Positions 57,823 to 64,000 of a DNA stretch of 64,000 nt are shown here, piece after piece. Position 1 is the stretch's first letter. The number at the start of each line of letters is the position of its first letter. The translations under genes were made by a program, and so were the position numbers. A model generated the notes under the pieces. It saw only the letters and a program-made list of their open reading frames with translations, ran no database searches and was not told the origin of the DNA. Source of the stretch: Akebia trifoliata (taxonomy: Eukaryota; Streptophyta; Magnoliopsida; Ranunculales; Lardizabalaceae). The stretch is from the NCBI GenBank assembly GCA_017979445.1, contig CM030717.1, forward strand, positions 21,563,288 through 21,627,287. The letters are read 5' to 3'.

Positions 57823-57944
57823 GCCATGGCATTCATAACTGCGTCGTAGCCACAATAAAAATGTTGCCACTAAACTTTTAGTGACAACTTCTGAATAGTT
57901 AGTGATGAAAAATATTGTGGCTAAATATCAAATTTCTTGTAGTG

Positions 57945-58859
57945 CATCCATCTTCTTTAGGTAATTTTTTGGAGGAAAACTTCATTTTTAATCACCTGCA
58001 TGCAATTGACCTATGGATTGGTGAACAAATCAATGGTGATCTCTAATGAGAATGATCAATATTGTCCCCTACCTATCAACAATTACATCATGACATCAAG
58101 GGGATTGATATTATGAAATCAGTCATATGTTCCTTATTCAAAGGAACATGCAATTGTGGGAAGGGTGTTTAGAGTAGTAGTTTGTATATGCTATTAAGTT
58201 GTATGTAGAAGTATTGAATCCCCTTTGTTCATTAGGATTAAGATCAAGTGGCTAGGATAGTTAATTAGTTATGTAATTAGCTTGTAAGTTACCTTCTCAA
58301 CTTAATAAGATTGTCATAAAAAATCAATAAATTTAAATCTAGATTATTTAATTTATAAATCTTTTCAGCCATATTTCAATGCACCTAAAAACTAGAAAGG
58401 AATGTCCCGTACATCTTGAAAAAAAGAAGGGATGTACCCTACACTATGTGAAAATTGAAAATTTAGACGGTTTAGTCCACAAATTTTAGAAACCAAATTT
58501 CGACGGCCCATGATCATTGAAATTTTTGATGACTTAGAGCCATCAAATTTCTCCCATCCTCCATTAATTGACGATTTCAATCCATCGAAGAAAAAAAATT
58601 TGACAATGAAAATGTTAACACCTTCATCCGTTGAATTTAATGAAATTCGATGGCCTTGGGCTGTTAAATGTAGGCTTTTTTCATGTTGTGATAATTGGCA
58701 CACCCATAATCGGAGTACATGGTAACCTTATTGTGGTTAGACTACTCTTATGCAAGCAAATATTTTTGATATCAAGTCATATCATGGGTATGATCAATTA
58801 CTTTTAACTATTTGTTTTCTACTTTTTTTTTCTTTTGAGTTGTGATTATATGATTCGCC
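57945..58859. other. Flank without recognised gene
   Basis: No transposon ends or convincing coding sequence seen. Short frames around 58,392-58,725 overlap on both strands and look random. Confidence 0.45.
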
Positions 58860-59044
58860 AGGTGGCATACTCAAATGATTCCATGACATGATAAGTTCGG
58901 CTACCGTAGATCTGAATGCCTCGGGATACACGATTACACTTTCCCATAAAAAAGTGTATACCGAGGGAACCATGTATCCCGAAACATACAAATCTACAAT
59001 TCCCGAACTTGTCCAAGTCATGGAATCGTTTGAGTATGCCACCT
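58860..59044. repeat. Fold-back hairpin 1 (185 bp inverted repeat)
   Basis: The left arm starts AGGTGGCATACTCAAATGAT and the right arm ends ATCGTTTGAGTATGCCACCT. The arms remain about 80-85% complementary by eye to a loop around CCCATAAAAAAGTG. It is a MITE or hairpin-RNA precursor-like structure; frames across it are palindrome artefacts. No target duplication was found. Confidence 0.8.
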
Positions 59045-60640
59045 AGCAAGTCATATTAACAAGAGTCTTTCATTTTTAGGATCATTAACTTTTTTTCTTT
59101 ATTAATTCTTCGTTTTACGATAATCCTGATTTTATCCCCAATCAAAACACATTGAGCTGCAATATCATTTTACTTGAGAAAGGACCATCTCAGGTTTCTT
59201 TGTATTCAGTTTATATACAATTGTCATTTGCAACTTGTTGATCTTTTAAGATGGAAGAAATTCCTCTCAAAAAGAGGCTCCAAAAGTAAATTATTCTCCT
59301 AGAAAAAACTTATCCTTATTTCGTTACTAGAATAGAGAAATATTTCTTTTCAATTGTAAAGCTTACTATATTACAGTTGTACTAAATATGTAATCGCAAA
59401 GTCTACACAATAGAACAATTTGATTATGTTAATAATCCCTCGAGCAGAAAGTCTCTCTCTCTCTCTCTCTCTCTTGAGAAATCTCAAATTTCTTTCATAG
59501 TTAGGCTCTTGTGCCCTTCAATTACAAGTCTAGATGATTGAAGGGGACATCATTGACCTAGGCATCATGAAAATATTTAGGCTGCTTGGCCCTACTTGTC
59601 AAACCAGGATCAACCAAGTATTTGTTCAAAAGTTGGTCGGGTTCAATGCATCTTGAGGTCAAACTGAATCCAATCCTGTACTAAATTGAACTGAACAGCA
59701 CCAAAAATCGGGTTCTATGGGCTAATTGATTGAAATGGGTAAAAGCTATTGATCCAACCCATCAACTCTAGCAATATATAGGTCCGTCTCTACCGGATGC
59801 TGTGACATTTATATCACAAGTCAAGATCGCATATGGTGTGCCGATAGGTTAGGTGAGTGGCACAATTTGATTACGAAGTAAATACATTAGACTGCATGAA
59901 CAACTTGATTAGGAATTCAAGGTATTTTAAACACAAACTAAAACGTGTCACATAGACACTTAACTTATCTTAATTATATGAACGGCACACCGTATTGGAT
60001 CTTGAGTATTATTATATCATAGTTACACAATTGTCCATATCTTTCTAAAATACCATAAAATTCTCAGAATAAGGGATCAAATGATTAATACACATTACTT
60101 GATGATTTTTCAATTAATTGCTAATCCTTTAAAATTTTATTGTCTTCAACATTCAAATCTCAAGAATAAAATAAGTTTCTGGGAAAACTGGAAATGACAG
60201 GTTTCGAGAAGAAATCCCAAATCATCCTTTGTAAAATCCCTAACAAATTTTCTGAAGTTTCGAAGAAACTGTCGTGAATTTTAGCAAATTAATTAAACTA
60301 AATCCCTGCCGAAGAGTAGAGTTGCAGAATCTGAACTAGTTTACTATGATTTACATGGTCCTGATTCGGGCCCCTCACCAAAGGATCAGCCAAACCAATA
60401 AATTTGGATAAACGTGATGGGTACCCAATTTTAGTTTCTCAAGCAAAGCTTATCTTCAACGTGGATGGATTGAGATTACATCCTTAGGTAGCTTGTAGTG
60501 ATCCTTTGTTTTTAATTTTTGGTAAGCTGGTGTGACCCATTTCAATTATGAAGTTGTTGAAGCAACAAACAAACAAACCCAATCCCAATTCATTATTGTC
60601 ATTTCCCTTGCTTAAAGTCTATTTAAAAAAAACTGGAAAA
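59045..60640. other. Flank without recognised gene
   Basis: Contains a (CT)n run at about 59,452-59,474. Otherwise AT-rich with no supported gene. Confidence 0.45.
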
Positions 60641-60811
60641 TGCTGGAATGACACAAAATATATTTACTGCAATTCTCCAAGTCTGACGTGGGATGTGTAT
60701 ATAACGATAGATGTACTTCCTCGGGATATGAGTTAAAAATCATCTATGGTTATATGTGCATCTCCACGTCAGAATTGTGAGAATCACAGTAAATCCTGTG
60801 TCATCCCAGCA
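60641..60811. repeat. Fold-back hairpin 2 (171 bp inverted repeat)
   Basis: The left arm TGCTGGAATGACACA...TTTACTGCAATTCTC and right arm GAGAATCACAGTAAATCCTG...TGTCATCCCAGCA are complementary with few gaps. Both carry TGACGTGG/CCACGTCA. The loop contains CCTCGGGATATGAG, similar to the centre of hairpin 1. Confidence 0.85.
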
Positions 60812-61212
60812 CGACTCAAACTGCTTTTCTTACTAAATCGATTTGGTACAACTACTTTTCTTACTAAGTCCGCTACACGGATCCAAGCTGTCCAAAAGAT
60901 AATGATCATTACTACTTCTTTATATTATATAAATATAAATACATATTGTATAGATGAAATATATAATTAATTAACATTGGACATGTTTCAGTTTTACCTC
61001 AAAATTCATACTAAGTAAATGGTTGAGAATTATCCCACACAAGATAATCATGCAAGGCCGATAAAAATGGAACCTTTGGACCAGAATCCACATTTGTTTT
61101 TTCACACATATGAATGATTGTCTGTTTAATATACGATCTACAAACTCCCAAAGATAAGATGTTGGCTCTTATTCAACAAATATTTTCAGTTATTGTTGAA
61201 CATTAAAAACAC

Positions 61213-61362
61213 TAATGATAAATCGACATGGCAAAACATATGCGTTTGACGTGGCAAAGGCACAAAACCATTGAACTTTTCCGCATGTATCCCAAAAAAG
61301 AAAAAATATCTATGATTTTATGCCTACATACCACATATGTTTTGACGCATCAATTTATCATG
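61213..61362. repeat. Fold-back hairpin 3 (150 bp)
   Basis: The left arm AATGATAAATCGACATGGCA and AAACATATG pairs with the right arm CATATGTTTTGACGCATCAA, TTTATCATGG. The inner arm is weaker. TGACGTGG is present in the left arm. Confidence 0.7.
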
Positions 61363-61425
61363 GTTCCATAAAAGTTTGACTCACTTTTTACTCAATGATT
61401 TATAATAAGAATAAAAATTAAACGG

Positions 61426-61580
61426 ACTCAAAATAAAAAATAAAAACTCAAATATATTCAATTGATGTAGGAGGTGCACATAATCATGACATTTTCCTTA
61501 TGTATCTCGAGAAAAATCCATGATTGTGTGCATTCCACGTCAGTTGAGTGTTGCTTGAATTTTTATTTTTATTTTGTCAG
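61426..61580. repeat. Fold-back hairpin 4 (155 bp)
   Basis: The left arm CAAAATAAAAAATAAAAACT...GGTGCACATAATCATGA pairs with the right arm TCCATGATTGTGTGCATTCC...TTTTTATTTTTATTTTGTCAG. The loop has ATGTATCTCGAGAAAAA, related to hairpins 2 and 3. Confidence 0.75.
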
Positions 61581-62629
61581 TTACCCAGTTTAGCACAGCT
61601 CTTATATGTATATATATATTTATATATAATGCAAGAAATATTCATCACATCTAGATAATCTATATTATTAACCCAAGACTTAATCCTAATGGATGGATGA
61701 TGATACATCATACTTTTAATTGACTGGGTCCAATCATGCCTGTAGTTGACCCGATTGTATGATTCTCATTTCTGACTTGTTATAACATCCCTTGCGGCGG
61801 TGGTCAAAAACATGGTGCAACATATATAGATATAGATATATTTGTTTATGATAATTGATAATGTGGGCGGCAATGTATTTGGTCAAACCTTAATTTAATA
61901 TGAAGGAATGGATTTGTACCAGTTCTGGGTCGAGTGTGTTGTATATGAATCGGATTTGATTCGAGTCCCATTTGTACTCAACTCGACTTTTCCGTAAAAC
62001 TTTTAATGGGTCCATCAACACTGTAACAAAATTAACATGAACCGAGTCAACCTATTGAACTAGCACGCAGTGTGACTCGGTGAATCCATCAACATTTAGC
62101 CCGGCCACTAAAATTGAAAGAGTATTTATAATAAATTACTACTGGGTCTATAATATCATTACAGGATAATAAATGAAATGAAACGGAGCATCTTGACCCT
62201 CCCTCGAGTCTCAACTACTGCATTAAAAATTTAAATATAATAAAATCAACGGTTCAGATTGATGTGCAACTGATACGCTGAATTGGTGAATGTAATCAAC
62301 GGTTAAGTGCTGAGACGGCCTCAGCATTCTAATTTTAAACTAAAATTTGTGATTGAGTCTCAGTCTCCACATTTCAAATCGAACTTTTTAACGTTCTCTT
62401 ATACTCAGTTAAAGAAAATAAATACAAAGCCGCCAACATACGAAGCTTAAGCTAACTCTCACTTTTTTCAGTTTTTCTTTTAAAAACAAAAAAAAAAAAA
62501 TTAAAATATTTCTTCTCGCTTTACTGGTTCTTCTTTCTTCTACTCGAAATCTCGAATCAATTCGCCTTTTATTCTTCTTCTTCTTCTTCTTCTTCTTCTT
62601 CTTCTTCTGTGATTTTGTATTGTTCGTTA
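61581..62629 (+). other. Upstream region of the PUB16-like gene
   Basis: AT-rich intergenic DNA, presumably containing the gene's promoter. Several TATATA runs (61,610-61,630, 61,823-61,842) are too far or too repetitive to call a core promoter. A pyrimidine-rich 5' UTR precedes the ATG. Confidence 0.4.
62573..62608 (+). repeat. (CTT)n microsatellite in the presumed 5' UTR
   Basis: About eleven CTT/TTC triplets end 22 bp before the start codon. Pyrimidine-rich leaders are common in plants; length variation here could affect expression. Confidence 0.85.
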
Positions 62630-64000
62630 ATGGCAATTTCTCCGGAAGCTTTCCCGCCAAGAAAACGTAGGCCATCAGCTGGATCTTTCATCTCTCCAAA
62701 TTTCACAGATTTGAAACTTGTTCAATCTCTTCTACTTCTCTCTCAAGAGATCTCAGCCTTAATACCTCCAACTTTTCTCCTAAAACGTTGTTCATCTTCG
62801 ATCATTCGTAAATCGAAGCTTCTCGCTTTCTTATTCGAAGAAATTTTACGAAATTCTTTCTCTTTTCTTCCTCGATCTGCTGTTCTATGCTTCGACGAGA
62901 TTCATATCGTATTACAGAGAATCAAAACCTTGTTGGAAGATTGTTCAAATGGAAGCAAGATGTGGCTTTTAATGCAAAACGAATTCGTTTCGAATAATTT
63001 TCACGAACTTACGGTAGATTTGTCAACGCTTCTGGATATCTTCCCATTAAAAGAGTTTGATCTGAGTGAAGATGTGAAGGAGTTGGTAGTTTTAATCAGA
63101 AAGCAATGTTGGGAGAAGAAGTTTTTTATCGATCCAACGGAGAAGAATCTTCGATTCGAGGTGTTGAATCTTCTCGATCAAATAAAGAAAGAAGTCGTTC
63201 CAGATCACTCGAAACTCAAAGAGATCTTTGAGAAATTAGAACTAAATGATTCGAAAAGTTGCAGAGAAGAGATCGAGAGCCTCCAAGATGAAGTTCAGAG
63301 TCAAATAAGTGAGAAATCTTCGGCTGAGATGATCGCGTTGATTGGCCTCGTTCGTTACACCAAATGCGTTCTCTTCGGCGCTTCAACGCCTAGATCTGAC
63401 ACAAAATCCCGTTTACAGGCGATAGATACTGTTTTTCCAGTTGATTTCCGGTGTCCGATCTCACTCGATTTGATGAGAGATCCAGTCGTTGTTGCGACAG
63501 GACATACGTACGATCGATCGTCCATCAGTCTTTGGATCGAATCAGGGCATAACACGTGTCCCAAAACAGGCCAACTCTTGAATGACACGAACCTAATTCC
63601 GAACCTAGCAATGAAGAACTTGATCTCTCTATGGTGTCGCGACCAGAAGATTCCATACGAAATGGCGGAGAAGAGCGTCAAATTTAACGGTGTTACAACA
63701 AACAAAGCGGCAATTGAGGCAATAAAGATGACGGCATTATTCCTGGTCAACAAATTATCCATTTCGACGTTAAGTGAAACGGCGAACCGTCTGGTCTACG
63801 AGCTTCGGTTACTTGCAAAAACAGATTCGGACAATCGAGCATGCATTGCGGATGCGGGAGCGATACCTTGGCTTGTACGGTATCTAAACTCAGACAATCC
63901 TAACCTACAAGTTCACGCCGTTACAACGATCCTCAACCTTTCAATCCTCGAATCAAATAAAACAAAAATAATGGAAACTAACGGCGCGTTAGACGGAATC
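62630..64000 (+). CDS. U-box/ARM E3 ubiquitin ligase, PUB16/PUB17-like (partial, 3' end outside window)
   Basis: A single open frame of 457 codons runs to the window edge without a stop or intron, as in PUB16/PUB17, which are intronless. The protein starts MAISPEAFPPRKRRPSAGSF, typical of PUB16. Residues ~25-230 form the helical U-box N-terminal domain (WLLMQNEFVSNNFHEL, STLLDIFPL, SKSCREEIESLQ). The U-box (about 270-343) has DFRCPISLDLMRDPVVVATG, TYDRSSISLWI and TCPKTGQ; it recruits the ubiquitin-loaded E2. ARM repeats start near 380 (RLLAKTDSDNRACIADAGAI, HAVTTILNLSI) and bind substrates. Such ligases act in the cytosol and nucleus in defence and stress signalling. The ATG at 62,630 is chosen because the downstream N-terminus matches the family. 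The only intact host gene seen. Confidence 0.95.
   Translation, partial: MAISPEAFPPRKRRPSAGSFISPNFTDLKLVQSLLLLSQEISALIPPTFLLKRCSSSIIRKSKLLAFLFEEILRNSFSFLPRSAVLCFDEIHIVLQRIKTLLEDCSNGSKMWLLMQNEFVSNNFHELTVDLSTLLDIFPLKEFDLSEDVKELVVLIRKQCWEKKFFIDPTEKNLRFEVLNLLDQIKKEVVPDHSKLKEIFEKLELNDSKSCREEIESLQDEVQSQISEKSSAEMIALIGLVRYTKCVLFGASTPRSDTKSRLQAIDTVFPVDFRCPISLDLMRDPVVVATGHTYDRSSISLWIESGHNTCPKTGQLLNDTNLIPNLAMKNLISLWCRDQKIPYEMAEKSVKFNGVTTNKAAIEAIKMTALFLVNKLSISTLSETANRLVYELRLLAKTDSDNRACIADAGAIPWLVRYLNSDNPNLQVHAVTTILNLSILESNKTKIMETNGALDGI

Larger units (their letters stand above)
53850..57944. mobile_element. Right end of a CACTA-like element, interrupted
   Basis: The right border GAAATTTGATATTT read on the minus strand follows CACTACAA, i.e. 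the plus strand ends TTTCTTGTAGTG at 57,944. Inside it are AT-rich repeats such as TTTTAGTGACAACTTC and GTTGCCACTAAAC, which also appear left of 53,911. The body is split by the element at 53,912-57,822. The left border was not found. Confidence 0.5.

Noticed and set aside
58794..59049. Two minus-strand open frames in the 58.8-59.0 kb region
   Set aside because: They run across an inverted repeat and have no recognisable domain; palindrome artefacts.
63355..63762. Minus-strand 135-codon frame opposite the PUB16-like gene
   Set aside because: It overlaps the conserved U-box codons on the other strand and has no recognisable domain; shadow frame.

Overview
This is a stretch of land-plant nuclear DNA, most likely from a eudicot. 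It is AT-rich and consists mostly of transposable elements nested in one another. A U-box/ARM ubiquitin ligase gene begins at the right edge. Evidence for a plant: Tat/Ogre-type Ty3-gypsy retrotransposons, CACTA and hAT elements with proper target-site duplications, plant myosin XI and RNase H2A fragments with introns, and an intronless PUB16/PUB17-like gene. No bacterial-style operon, rRNA, tRNA or CRISPR was recognised.

Left part (313 to about 35,795). A plus-strand Ogre-like retrotransposon (element A) runs from a 5' LTR starting TGTAGACAC at 313, through a primer-binding site at 13,052, an ORF1, a broken gag-pro-RT-RNase H-second RNase H-integrase region (24.8-32.4 kb), a 3' repeat region and a polypurine tract, to a truncated 3' LTR at 34,748. 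Two younger elements interrupt it. A CACTA transposon (2551-12,104, TSD ATT) sits in the 5' LTR and carries exons from at least two host genes. A minus-strand Ogre-like element B (13,618-24,128, TSD AAGTG) sits in the leader; it keeps both LTRs but only the end of integrase.

Middle part (about 35.8-52.8 kb). A truncated minus-strand relative (C) repeats A's leader in inverted orientation. Next comes the 5' end of another minus-strand element (E). Its LTR is split by a complete minus-strand Tat/Retand-like element F (41,216-52,389, TSD AATTG). F has decayed gag and pol, 90-bp and roughly 102-bp tandem arrays, and a plus-strand antisense ORF with a TATA box and an intron.

Right part (52.8-64 kb). 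A CACTA right end surrounds a larger unclassified TIR element, which holds a complete 810-bp hAT element (TSD GTAATTAC). A flank with four long fold-back hairpins follows. The PUB16-like gene starts at 62,630 and runs off the window.

The most noteworthy sequence structures are: a 34-bp hairpin array in B with coupled stem substitutions and diverged relatives at the same place in A; a second primer-binding-site core inside the LTRs of A, B and C; a hairpin over the polypurine tract of A and B; the CACTA element's captured exons; and the spliced-looking antisense ORF in F. All calls are by eye; no database search was possible.
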